64,000 bases of DNA from Chitinophagaceae bacterium UBA1946 (GTDB lineage Bacteria; Bacteroidota; Bacteroidia; Chitinophagales; Chitinophagaceae), in assembly GCA_002336815.1 (NCBI GenBank), contig DDEU01000018.1:32142-96141 (forward strand), given 5' to 3'. How positions within the stretch are numbered: the first letter of the stretch is position 1; each line of letters begins with the position of its first letter. Made by a program: the position numbers and the translations under genes. The notes under the pieces are model-generated. The model searched no databases, was not told where the DNA came from, and saw only the letters and a program-made list of their open reading frames with translations. Below, one piece after another: positions 36,005 through 45,600 of the stretch.

Positions 36005-37222
36005 ATGAAACAACCGCTTTCTGTTGCAGCGTTGCTACTATGCATCACGATTGCGCATGCGCAATTTAAAGTTGAGTACATTGATCTGAAGATAAAGACC
36101 AACAGGGATATGCCGTTGCGGTTCTTTTACAAAAATGTTATGGTGCTTGATAACAGGGTCGATTCCAATATCTGCATCATCCAGGATGGAAAAACACCGC
36201 CGGCTGTGATGCGTTTTAATGGAACTGCTGCCGGCGCAATTGAAAATTATATCAAAGGCAGAACCGGCCACCTCGAAAAAAACAGCGAAACCTTATTATT
36301 GAATATCACTGAAATCAGGGTTCCCAATAAAACCTTTCTCAAAACAATGTCGAAGAGAAGTAACCGCCACGGTTGGGAACGGGTTCGCAATGCATTGTAT
36401 TTATCGGCCGATGCTTATGCCGGGAATGATGGACATTACAGAAGGCTCTACAGCATCCGCCAGAATCAATATCCTTATGCTGCTGTAAAAGATGCAGTAC
36501 GAGATGCTCTTGACGACCTGGTAGAATTGACGGAACAGGTAGCGCTGGATGGAGCCGGCAAGAGAGGCCGTGTAACAAAAGCTTATAAGCAGTTCTTGAA
36601 AGACAGCACCTGCTTCACATTATACAACGACACAACCGTTTTTACAATTCCGCAGATCAGCATCAGCAAAAGAGAAGAATGGAAAAATTGCAATATTTTA
36701 AAACAGGAAACCCCGCCGGTATCAAGGATCTTTCCATTGTTCAGCGATTTTAAAAACAACAATTCCTTACGGGCAGCCTTACAAATTTCTTTCAACGAAG
36801 CAAATGCTACTTACGAGATAAAAGTGCTGAAAGGCGACAGCGCTGTAAAAACGATCTATCCCTGGGCGGTGGCCGACAGCAGCTGCTGGTACATCCGGAT
36901 ATTCAAAACCGGTTACCTGAAAATGATAAAACAACAAGCCGGATTTTACTTTACCGTTCCTGACTCCCTGCCTGATATGTACCAACTGCTTTGCGAAGAG
37001 TATATCAGTTCAGGAGGTATTTCTGCCGGTGTTGTTGGTGGTGGTGTGATGTCGAAATTCATGTACCCTGATATTATTGCAGATGGCATCGTCAATCTCT
37101 TTGAATTGATCGGCAGGCATAAAAAACTGGGCCGCATCGCTAAAAATCCCTACAGCAGCGCCTTCAGGCATTGTTATGTAAACATGGATTCGGGAGATAT
37201 TATGTACGGAGCGGATGATTGA
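36005..37222 (+). CDS. hypothetical periplasmic protein
   Basis: A 405-residue protein with a signal peptide (MKQPLSVAALLLCITIAHAQ) starting at 36005; an upstream frame extension to 35966 would spoil the signal. Mixed alpha/beta, rich in Lys, Asn and aromatic residues, with a segment ISAGVVGGGVMSKFMY near 350. The first 200 residues may form one domain (FKVEYIDLKIKTNRDM start) and the rest another. I do not recognise the family. It converges on the kinase gene with 6 bases between stops. Confidence 0.6.
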   Translation: MKQPLSVAALLLCITIAHAQFKVEYIDLKIKTNRDMPLRFFYKNVMVLDNRVDSNICIIQDGKTPPAVMRFNGTAAGAIENYIKGRTGHLEKNSETLLLNITEIRVPNKTFLKTMSKRSNRHGWERVRNALYLSADAYAGNDGHYRRLYSIRQNQYPYAAVKDAVRDALDDLVELTEQVALDGAGKRGRVTKAYKQFLKDSTCFTLYNDTTVFTIPQISISKREEWKNCNILKQETPPVSRIFPLFSDFKNNNSLRAALQISFNEANATYEIKVLKGDSAVKTIYPWAVADSSCWYIRIFKTGYLKMIKQQAGFYFTVPDSLPDMYQLLCEEYISSGGISAGVVGGGVMSKFMYPDIIADGIVNLFELIGRHKKLGRIAKNPYSSAFRHCYVNMDSGDIMYGADD

Positions 37223-37228
37223 ATAATA

Positions 37229-38284
37229 TCATCCGGCAGGCAAGAGCCGTTGTAATGCAGCTTCTTTTTCCATCAGTCTTTCGAGCAAAACTACCTGGTT
37301 GCCGGCCCTGATAAAATTGTGCCCTTCATAGCGGCTGCCATAGTACACATCATTGTTAAGATGATCCGTTAAAAAGCGCAGGGCCTGCATATAGATCATG
37401 AATTTTCCGGCATACACAAAATGCGCTTTTTCTTCCTGGCTCAATTCATCCTTCATTTCTGAAAGATATCCTGCTGCAATGGCCTCAAAATAATCTTCCC
37501 GGATACGGATCTTCGAAAAATCTTTTTCTTCCTCGCTTACCGGTGAAAGATAGGTTCGCAGCATATCGCCTGCATCGCTGATAAAGTAACCGGGCATTAC
37601 TGTATCCAGGTCAATCACACAGATCCCCCTGTCGTTATCATCAAACAGCACATTGCTGATCTTGGTATCGTGGTGCGTTACCCTTTTTTTAAAGGCCGGG
37701 TTGGCAGAGATCTGTTCACTGGTAGTAACAATCTCTTTATACTGTTTTAAAAAAATGATGATGCCGGCAGCCTGTTTAATTCTTTCCGGGTTACCGGTTG
37801 CAACGGCTTGTTCAAACTGCCGGTAGCGCAATGGCAGGTTATGAAAATCCGGTAATGTTACCTTTAGTTTTTCAGCATCAAAGCCGGCCAGTAGTTTTGT
37901 AAAACGTCCAAATTGCTGAGCAGCCTCAAAAGCCTGCGCCGGGCTGCTTACTACATCAATGGTATGGGAATTTTTTACAAAAGGAAAGATGCGGAAATAA
38001 CCTTCATTGCTGATGTGCACCATGTCTTCCTGCTGCAGGGTTTTCTCCGGCGTTACAAATAAATAACCCGGCTGATGTATGGAAAGGTATTCGCTGATAA
38101 GCCTGATATTACCGGCGATGGCAGCAGGCGATTTAAAGATCGTATGATTGATGCGCTGCAGGATCAGTTTATTGTTGCCGGAATCGATCGTCCAGGTATG
38201 ATTGATGAGGCCGGTGCCAAAAGGCTTTACTTCCACTTCATTGGTAAGTCCGTAAACATCGGCTATGTGCTGCATTTGCTCCAT
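37229..38284 (-). CDS. nahK: aminoglycoside phosphotransferase-fold kinase, N-acetylhexosamine 1-kinase-like
   Basis: A 351-residue cytoplasmic small-molecule kinase of the APH/choline-kinase fold. The nucleotide-binding start PFGTGLINHTWTI is followed by the catalytic loop HHDTKISNVLFD (Brenner motif, His near 202) and the metal-binding DLDTVMPG. The arrangement and the block GLINHTWxI match NahK, which converts GlcNAc or GalNAc to the 1-phosphate. An operator of the CAAACGTTTG type (38337) lies 52 bases upstream, and the LacI gene comes just before it in the same direction. That context supports an amino-sugar substrate; homoserine kinase or other members remain alternatives. Confidence 0.78.
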   Translation of the reverse strand: MEQMQHIADVYGLTNEVEVKPFGTGLINHTWTIDSGNNKLILQRINHTIFKSPAAIAGNIRLISEYLSIHQPGYLFVTPEKTLQQEDMVHISNEGYFRIFPFVKNSHTIDVVSSPAQAFEAAQQFGRFTKLLAGFDAEKLKVTLPDFHNLPLRYRQFEQAVATGNPERIKQAAGIIIFLKQYKEIVTTSEQISANPAFKKRVTHHDTKISNVLFDDNDRGICVIDLDTVMPGYFISDAGDMLRTYLSPVSEEEKDFSKIRIREDYFEAIAAGYLSEMKDELSQEEKAHFVYAGKFMIYMQALRFLTDHLNNDVYYGSRYEGHNFIRAGNQVVLLERLMEKEAALQRLLPAG

Positions 38285-38336
38285 GTAGAAAGTATGACGG
38301 AATGAAATTATTGAATGATGGCGGGATATAGACGTG

Positions 38337-38346
38337 CAAACGCTTG
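38337..38346. promoter_or_regulatory. LacI-type operator before the kinase gene (site 4)
   Basis: CAAACGCTTG, one change from the palindrome; the flanking G and C extend it to GCAAACGCTTGC. It lies between the LacI stop and the kinase start, so the kinase can be controlled separately from the regulator. Confidence 0.65.
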
Positions 38347-38385
38347 CGGAAGAACTGTACTTTTCATTTGTAATCGGAGCAGCAA

Positions 38386-39420
38386 TTATTTTCCATCATG
38401 CAGTACCAGTTGCGATTCTAAGATGATCTTGTAATAAGTGGCATTGCTGTTGTCTGCATCCCCGTTCGATTTTTGCTGCAGTAATTCGATGAGCGTTTCG
38501 GTAGCTTTTTGTCCCTGCTGGTAAGGGAACTGTTCTACCGAAGCCATCGGCGGAAAGGCAGTATAATTGGTGAGCGGCAGGTTGGCATAACTCACAAAAC
38601 AAATATCCTTATTGATCTTCAGTTTCATTTTTCTTGCCTGCTGTACGGCGTCCAGCGCAACATAATCGTTGAACGTAACAATGGCTGTGGGCCTGCGTTT
38701 GCCGGTGAGCAATTTTTCAGTGGCGGCACAAACACTCTCTGTAGTAAGATCGCAGTTGAGTACCAGCGCCGGGTCGTATTTCAGGCGGCTTTTCGTCATG
38801 GCCTGTATGTACCCGTCCAGTCTTTCTTTGGTAGCGGGTAATTTTTCAGGTCCGTTGATCATCCCGATGATGCGGTGTCCTTTTGTAAATAAAAAGTTGA
38901 TGGCCTGCACGGTGCCGTTAACCATATTACAGGCCACATAATGTATGTTGGGGATCTTTGGAATGCGGTCGAAAAAAACAATGGGAATATTGTACCTGCG
39001 CAATGCTTCAAAATGACTGTAATCGTTCGTGTTTTTGGAAATGGAGATCAACAACCCGTCTACCCGGTGCTTTTTCATGGTTTCGATCAGCTGCTTCTCC
39101 TTGTCTACACTATCATGACTCTGCCCTAACAGTACCGTATAGTTGCCTTTGTGGGCGGCATCTTCAATACCGCTGATGGCGGCAGAAAAAAACGCCTCAC
39201 TCAATTCCGGTAAAATAACGCCGATGGTAAATGTTTTTCCCTGCTGGAAAAAAATGGCGGTCTGGTTGGGCTCGTATTGTAACTGCCTGGCCAGTTCCTG
39301 CACCCTTGTTTTGGTGCGGAGGCCAATACTTTTGTGATCATGCAATGCCCGGGAAACAGTGGAGACAGAGATGTTAAGTTGCTTGGCAATTTCTTTTATG
39401 GTAGGCAATTGATTTTTCAT
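38386..39420 (-). CDS. LacI-family transcriptional regulator of the amino-sugar regulon
   Basis: A 344-residue repressor. The start at 39420 (MKNQLPTIKEIAKQL) puts the helix-turn-helix at residues 6-28 (KEIAKQLNISVSTVSRALH); a longer frame to 39501 would run through both operators and was rejected. The hinge (about 48-60) precedes a periplasmic-binding-protein-like effector domain beginning FTIGVILPELSEAFF, with inducer-site wording such as FFDRIP and VTFNDYVALDAV. Two perfect operator palindromes lie 35 and 56 bases upstream, so it is probably autoregulated and shares them with the divergent nagX-like gene. The inducer is unknown; a hexosamine or its phosphate is likely. Confidence 0.92.
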   Translation of the reverse strand: MKNQLPTIKEIAKQLNISVSTVSRALHDHKSIGLRTKTRVQELARQLQYEPNQTAIFFQQGKTFTIGVILPELSEAFFSAAISGIEDAAHKGNYTVLLGQSHDSVDKEKQLIETMKKHRVDGLLISISKNTNDYSHFEALRRYNIPIVFFDRIPKIPNIHYVACNMVNGTVQAINFLFTKGHRIIGMINGPEKLPATKERLDGYIQAMTKSRLKYDPALVLNCDLTTESVCAATEKLLTGKRRPTAIVTFNDYVALDAVQQARKMKLKINKDICFVSYANLPLTNYTAFPPMASVEQFPYQQGQKATETLIELLQQKSNGDADNSNATYYKIILESQLVLHDGK

Positions 39421-39454
39421 GTAATTAAGCAAATTGTAAGATAGATAAATTATG

Positions 39455-39464
39455 CAAACGTTTG
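39455..39464. promoter_or_regulatory. LacI-type operator, regulator/NagX intergenic (site 5)
   Basis: Perfect CAAACGTTTG. The start is 21 bases from site 6, two helical turns, so one dimer pair could bind on the same face. Confidence 0.8.
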
Positions 39465-39475
39465 ACTGATTATTA

Positions 39476-39485
39476 CAAACGTTTG
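39476..39485. promoter_or_regulatory. LacI-type operator, regulator/NagX intergenic (site 6)
   Basis: Perfect CAAACGTTTG, 21 bases after site 5. The same 21-base spacing occurs between the two sites before susC. Confidence 0.8.
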
Positions 39486-39547
39486 ACCAGGCTGCCGCCA
39501 TGCCGGAAGTATTGCAGAACCGTTAACTATCGCTAATTTCCGCTTCG

Positions 39548-40663
39548 ATGAACCTGCAAAAAAATACAGACGCTTCAAAACGATTGCTTTCATTGGATGT
39601 GATGAGGGGCCTCATCATGTTGTTGCTGGCAGCAGAAAGTTGTATGCTGTATGAGTATCTTGAACAATTGAAGCCTGCAGGCATCGCAGGTGCATTGGTG
39701 CAGCAGTTCTTTCATCACCCCTGGCATGGATTGCATTTTTGGGACCTGGTGCAGCCCGCCTTTATGACAATGGCCGGTGCCGCCATGTACATTTCCTTTT
39801 ACTACAAAACACAAAAAGGCATTGGTTGGCAGCAGAATTTTAAACACATTGCCGTGCGCTGTCTTAAACTTTTTATCTGTGGTACCGCATTGCACTGTGT
39901 ATATGCCGGCAGGCTGGTGTGGGAGTTGTGGAATATTTTAACACAGCTTGCTTTCACTACCATCATAGCCTACCTGATCATCCGGCGCTCAGCCGTTTTT
40001 CAGATAATTTTTTCGGTGGCGCTGTTGTTGCTGACGGAACTATTATACCGGTTTGTTCTTATGCCAGGCTATGAACATCCATTTGTGACGGGCGAAAATT
40101 TTGGTAACTGGATGGATGTAGTATTAATGGGCAAAGTGAACAGCGATGGATGGGTGGCCATTAATATATTGCCAACGGCAGCGCATACCATTTGGGGTGT
40201 ACTGGCGGGCAGGTTGCTGATCAGCGAACGGAAAGCCGCAGACAAGATCAAATTGTTGCTGATTGCTGCATTGTGTTGTCTCTTACTGGGCTTTGGACTT
40301 GACCTGTCCAACATAACACCCATCATTAAACGCATTGCTACTTCATCTTTTGTGCTGGCATCCGGCGGTTGGGTATTGGGGATGCTGGCCCTGCTGTACT
40401 GGATAGCAGATGTAAAGCAATGGAATAAACAAGCCTGGATATTTGTAGTGGTGGGAATGAATCCCATCTTTATCTATTTGTTTTTTGAAACCCTCGGCCA
40501 TCAATGGCTTAACGGTGTGGTAGCCATTTTTGTAAAAGGCTTTGCAGGTTTCACCGGCGCTGGCGATGCCTGGCTCAATGTACTGGCAGCGCTGGCTACC
40601 CTGTTTGCCGAATGGTATACCTGTTACTGGTTGTATAAAAAGAAAATATTTTTTAAGTTGTAA
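39548..40663 (+). CDS. NagX-like DUF5009/heparan-alpha-glucosaminide acetyltransferase-family membrane protein
   Basis: A 371-residue inner-membrane protein with about ten helices. It starts with the family signature RLLSLDVMRGLIMLLL; HHPWHGLHFWDLVQPAFM holds the conserved His/Trp/Asp cluster, and the C-terminal part has GMNPIFIYLFFE. Relatives (NagX, HGSNAT) acetylate glucosamine residues or transport related sugars; NagX genes occur in bacterial chitin and GlcNAc clusters. The stop overlaps the following DUF4874/DUF4832 start (TAATG), so the two are co-translated. Two operators lie upstream. Function in sugar uptake or acetylation is inferred from context. Confidence 0.82.
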   Translation: MNLQKNTDASKRLLSLDVMRGLIMLLLAAESCMLYEYLEQLKPAGIAGALVQQFFHHPWHGLHFWDLVQPAFMTMAGAAMYISFYYKTQKGIGWQQNFKHIAVRCLKLFICGTALHCVYAGRLVWELWNILTQLAFTTIIAYLIIRRSAVFQIIFSVALLLLTELLYRFVLMPGYEHPFVTGENFGNWMDVVLMGKVNSDGWVAINILPTAAHTIWGVLAGRLLISERKAADKIKLLLIAALCCLLLGFGLDLSNITPIIKRIATSSFVLASGGWVLGMLALLYWIADVKQWNKQAWIFVVVGMNPIFIYLFFETLGHQWLNGVVAIFVKGFAGFTGAGDAWLNVLAALATLFAEWYTCYWLYKKKIFFKL

Positions 40664-42156
40664 TGAACATGAAGAACCTACTGCTCATAGCATTTTTTAT
40701 CACTGCATACCAGTTGAACGCTCAAACCGTACAAAGGGTTTACATTGAGAGTACAGAAGATTTTACCAATCCTGAAAGAGGCTTTTATATTCCGCTCGGT
40801 ACAAAGGCAAGTGAATTTCAGTTACTTGATGAAGCAAAGCTTATTCATTTTCGTAACCAGCCACAACAATTGCATGGCGCCAGCTATACCATCAATACTT
40901 CGCTGATCTACCGTGCCTATGAATTGGATATTTTTAAGGATAAGCCACTCAGCATCGATTTTTTGACCAACCTGCAAAAGGATTTTGATGCGGTAAGAAA
41001 AGCCGGCTTAAAGATCATATTGCGGTTTGCCTATACCAACGAATCGCACAGCGGCGATTGTAAAGATCAATACGATATCTGCCCCCCTTACGGAGATGCC
41101 CCCAGAGAAATTGTTTTTAACCATGTGAGGCAACTAAAGCCTTTGCTGCAGAAAAATGCAGATGTGATCGCTGTACTGCAGGAGGGATTCATCGGCATTT
41201 GGGGAGAGAATTATTTTACAGACTATTTTGGATGCGCCGAGAATGCCGCCGGCAGGATACTGGACAGTAGCTGGGTACACCGCAACCTGTTGTTGAAATA
41301 CCTGCTGGATGCGATGCCTTTAAACAGGATGGTACAGGTTCGTACACCGCAAATAAAGCAGCGTTTTGTGTACGGGCCAGGCGCTAAACCAACTGCCGCA
41401 CCGCTTTCTTTGCAAGCTGCTTACAGCAAAAAGAATATTGCCAGGATCGGGTTTCACAATGACTGTTTTTTGGCCAGCAGCGATGATTACGGAACCTTTT
41501 TCGATTATGGCAACTCTGCTTCAAAAAAGGATACTGCTAATTTTCGCATGCGCAGGTATTTTGAAGCAGACAGCCGCTATGTAGCCGTTGGTGGCGAAAC
41601 CTGCGACGATGCCTACAGTCCGCAAAACGACTGTGCGCCCATTGGCATTGCAGAACAGGAGATGGCGGCTATGCATTACAGTTATCTCAATGCGGCTTAC
41701 AATAACCAGGTGAATAACGACTGGGATTCGCTGGGCTGTATAAAAAGTATCCGGCAAAAACTGGGTTATCGGTTTGTGTTGAAACAGGCGCAGTTTCCTG
41801 CAAAAGCAACCCGTAGTTTTTCTGTGTCTCTCCAACTGGAAAATAAAGGATATGCGTCACCGTACAATCCAAGGCCGGTACAACTGCTGTTGCGCCATAA
41901 AAAAAGCGGGAAAATTGTGAGCTTCAATTTTCATACAAATATCCAGCAATGGTTTACCGGGAAGATATCGCTGAAACAGCAATTCGTATTGCCCCCCGGT
42001 ATTGAAAAGGGAGCCTGGCAACTATTGTTGAATCTCCCGGATGGTTACAGAAGTCTTCAAAGCAATCCCGCCTACAGCATCCGGCTGGCAAATGAAAATA
42101 TGTGGGAGGCAGCCACCGGCTTTAATGACCTGGGGCATGAGTTAATAATAAATTGA
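40663..42156 (+). CDS. DUF4874/DUF4832 secreted protein, candidate glycosidase (copy 1)
   Basis: A 497-residue exported protein (signal MNMKNLLLIAFFITAYQLNAQ) of unknown function. The DUF4874 part (about 30-215) begins with NPERGFYIPL and has LRFAYTNES; it resembles a TIM-barrel start. The second part, DUF4832, includes IGFHNDCFLASSDDYGTF. Two acidic positions are shared with the paralogue at 47517: Glu in IGIWGEN (about 183) and Glu in VGGETCDD (about 312), as would fit a retaining glycosidase pair. A final beta-sandwich (about 385-497) may bind carbohydrate. It is coupled to NagX by TAATG and followed by a terminator. Enzyme activity is inference. Confidence 0.78.
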   Translation: MNMKNLLLIAFFITAYQLNAQTVQRVYIESTEDFTNPERGFYIPLGTKASEFQLLDEAKLIHFRNQPQQLHGASYTINTSLIYRAYELDIFKDKPLSIDFLTNLQKDFDAVRKAGLKIILRFAYTNESHSGDCKDQYDICPPYGDAPREIVFNHVRQLKPLLQKNADVIAVLQEGFIGIWGENYFTDYFGCAENAAGRILDSSWVHRNLLLKYLLDAMPLNRMVQVRTPQIKQRFVYGPGAKPTAAPLSLQAAYSKKNIARIGFHNDCFLASSDDYGTFFDYGNSASKKDTANFRMRRYFEADSRYVAVGGETCDDAYSPQNDCAPIGIAEQEMAAMHYSYLNAAYNNQVNNDWDSLGCIKSIRQKLGYRFVLKQAQFPAKATRSFSVSLQLENKGYASPYNPRPVQLLLRHKKSGKIVSFNFHTNIQQWFTGKISLKQQFVLPPGIEKGAWQLLLNLPDGYRSLQSNPAYSIRLANENMWEAATGFNDLGHELIIN

Positions 42157-42283
42157 CCGCTTAGACTTCCCCTCACAGGTACGGGATTATTTTGTGTGAT
42201 CTTACAATCATCTTTTTGTTGTTCTGCTGAATTTATCCGCATACATTTTATATACCACTGAAGCCAATCCGAGCCTGTCTCAA

Positions 42284-42336
42284 AAAAACAAACCTGTTAT
42301 ATTGCGTTAGATCGAAATGTGTGCAGGTTTGTTTTT
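42284..42336. terminator. terminator of the NagX/DUF4874 operon, repeated hairpin copy A
   Basis: A 13-bp perfect stem (42284-42296 with 42324-42336, arm AAAAACAAACCTG), 27-base loop, and a T run inside the right arm. The stem and the loop wording resemble the hairpin at 55637-55684. The rest of the 480-base gap before susC holds only the two operators. Confidence 0.7.
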
Positions 42337-42497
42337 CATTCGCTGTTGTATTTTGTTCCGCTAAATATCGCCATGAATAGAACTTCTAAGAGCAGGTTTT
42401 TTGCCTTTACACATGCGTTTAATTTGTATTATCAGCATTCAGTGCAGTTATTAGGCCTGTCAAGGGTATGTGCCAATGTTATTTTATAAAACTTACG

Positions 42498-42507
42498 CAA
42501 CCGTTTG
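42498..42507. promoter_or_regulatory. LacI-type operator before susC (site 7)
   Basis: CAACCGTTTG, one change from the palindrome, extended by G before and C after. It begins 21 bases before site 8. Confidence 0.6.
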
Positions 42508-42518
42508 CCATGCCTACT

Positions 42519-42528
42519 CAAGCGTTTG
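42519..42528. promoter_or_regulatory. LacI-type operator before susC (site 8)
   Basis: CAAGCGTTTG, identical to site 2 upstream of the permease. It lies 111 bases before the susC start. Confidence 0.7.
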
Positions 42529-42639
42529 CGTAGGTGAAGCAATTGCTCTTACGCAATAACAGTTATACTATTTTAAGAAAAATGTTGTCATCTTAGACGT
42601 ATCAAATTTTTCTTCACAACTATCCAAAACTTACATTGC

Positions 42640-45600
42640 ATGTTAACTCCATTATTCAAGAAGTGCTTTTCATTCCTGCTGGCATTAACAATGCTTGTTG
42701 GTGCAGCCGAAGCACAAAAAACAATCTCAGGTAAGGTTACCGACCGGGATGGTAATCCAATACCGGATGTAAGCGTCCAGGTTAAAGGAACCAACACCAG
42801 TACTGCCACCAACCGGAAGGGTGATTTTGTAATTACCGCATCGGCCAACGATTCGCTGGTATTTACTTCCATTGGTTTTTCTGCCGCTACCGTTGCAGTA
42901 GGTAACAGGTCAACAACCGATGTAAAGCTGTCGCTCGACAATAAAGGATTGGATGAAGTAGTAGTGGTTGGATATGGTACACAAAAGAAAAGAGACCTCA
43001 CTGGTGCCGTTTCGTCTGTGAAGGCAAAAGACCTGGTGATCTCCTCTGGTCCTGAGATCGGCAATATGCTCAAAGGCAAAGTAGCGGGACTTACCATCCG
43101 GCAAAACAGTGCCCAGCCGGGTGGTGGCCTGGATATACAGATCCGTGGCAAGGCTGGTTCTCAATATACAAGTGGTGATCCACTGTATGTAGTGGATGGT
43201 TTCCCGTTAACCGACCTGCTTCAGCCGGGCAGTGGCCCCGGTGGCCGTTATTTTTCCGGTACCGAAAGTCCGTTGAACTCAATCAATCCAAATGATATCG
43301 AATCCATCGAAGTATTAAAAGATGCCAGCGCCACTTCTATTTACGGTGCAAGGGCCTCCAATGGCGTGATACTCATCACTACCAAAAGAGGCAGTGATGG
43401 AGGCCTGAAAGTGCAGTACTCCAATAATTTCTCTGTACAGAAATACAATAACCCCTTCGATGTACTGCCGCTGAATGAATGGATGCAGGTTCGTAACGAA
43501 GCCGGCTTTGAACAATGGCAGTTTGAAAACAATGTATATCCTTACGGTACAAGAACGCAGGCAGAAGCAGAAGCAAACCCTGTAAACGGTCCGTATAGAA
43601 AACTGTACACACAAAATGCGATCAATAATGTTGGCAGGGGAACCGATTGGTTTGACCTGGTTACAAGAGATGGATCTACCCAGCAGCACAATATCTCAAT
43701 GTCGGGCGGAACCAAATACACCAAGTATCTGTTGTCGGGCAATATCTACGATCAAAAAGGGATCATCAAAAACTCGGGTTTCAAAAGGTATTCTTTCAGG
43801 GCAAATGTTGACCAGGAGATCAGCAAATACCTGAAAGTGGGGTTGAGCTTAACTGCCAGCCGGATCGACAATGATAATACACAGCTTGGTTCAGCAGAAG
43901 GCAACGATAATTTTGAGAACTCGGGCATCATCAGGGCAGCCATCCAGCAGGGGCCGCATATACAGGCCATTGATGAAAACGGCAACTATCCATTGAACCC
44001 GCAGTTGGCACTGGAACCCAATCCTTATTCGTTGCTCACCATTACAGACAAAGGCAGAACAGAAAGATTGCTTGGAAACTTTTTTATCGACATCATGCCG
44101 GTAAAAGATCTTACCATAAAATTAAAAGCGGGTATGGATAGAGGTTATGCACAACGGCACAGCTATCTGCCCACCACCACATTGCATGGCGCACTGGAAC
44201 ATGGAAGGGCGTTTATTTCAAATGCAGACAATGACCATTATTTGTTAGAGGCTACTGCCAACTATACAAAGACGATTGCAAAGGATCATAAGTTTGAACT
44301 GCTTGGAGGTGTATCACAGGAAAAATTCATCAACAGGTTCAATAGCGAAGGTGCCAGTGGTTTTGTTACCGATGCTTTTTTATGGAACAACCTCAATGCA
44401 GGAAGCGTTCCGCTGCAAAGCAATTCTGCCGGTTCAGAAAACAAGCTCCGTTCATTTTTCGGAAGACTGAATTACAATTACAAGAGCCGTTATTTCGCCA
44501 GCGCCAGCGTTCGTACAGATTATGCTTCTGTGTTTGCGGCGAATCATAAATCAGGAACCTTTCCTTCCGTAGCGCTTGCATGGAATGTGGCAGAAGAACC
44601 ATTTTTTGGTAGTTTGAAAAACACCGTATCGCAATTGAAACTGAGGTTGAGCTATGGTCAAACCGGTAATGCTTCGATCAACTCCACAGCGGTGGAAGCA
44701 AGCAATGCCTTTGCTGCTTACACAGCTTATCCAGCCTGGCTTTCAGGCAACGACCTGAAGATGATCGGCGTATCATTGTCAAGGCTTGAAAACCCTGATC
44801 TGAAATGGGAAACTACTACCGGCAAAAACATCGGGCTTGATTTTTCTCTTTTCAATGGCAGGGTAGATGGGTCTGTAGAAGTTTTCAGCAATGAGGTTTC
44901 TGACCTGCTCAATATTAAAGACCTCAATTCTTACCAGCCGGTAAACCAGGTTTTTTATAATATCGGTAAAACGCAAAGCAAAGGTTTTGAGATCAGCATC
45001 AGTACCAGGAATATCCAAACCAAAGATTTTTTGTGGAGAACAACCTTTACTTTCTCACATTACAAAGACAACTGGAAAGAAAGAACACCGGACTGGAAAC
45101 CCTCTGTATACGAAAGTGAAAACGATCCGCTCAGGCCGATGTACTACAGGGTATCAGATGGCATATTGCAGGTGGGCGAAACCAAACCTGGTTCTCAACC
45201 TGAGCTAAAACCGGGCATGATCAAGATCAAAGACATTGATGGATTCCAGAGAGATGGCAGCGGTAACCCGGTAGTAGATGCCAATGGCAGGTTTATAAGA
45301 ACCGGTAAAGCAGATGGTATCATTGATGATGCTGATACCAGGCTTCTCGGAACCACCGACCCCAGTGCGATGGCAGGCATCACCAATATCATCACTTACA
45401 AAAACTTCAGCCTCAATTTTGATTTCAATGCCTTGTTTGGCCGCCGCATTGTTGATCCCAATTATGTAAGTTATGGTTTCAGTGCTTATGGCATTTATTC
45501 AAACGGCTACAATGCGTTAAGATCAGTGAAAGACAGGTGGACACCGCAAAATCCTTCAACTAAAAATCCAAGTTCGTTCTGGGGTTTCTCGCCATACGGT

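Noticed and set aside
37229..38284. Reading the kinase as an aminoglycoside-resistance enzyme
   Set aside because: The fold is shared, but the operator upstream and hexosamine neighbours make a sugar kinase more likely; no resistance-specific block was seen.
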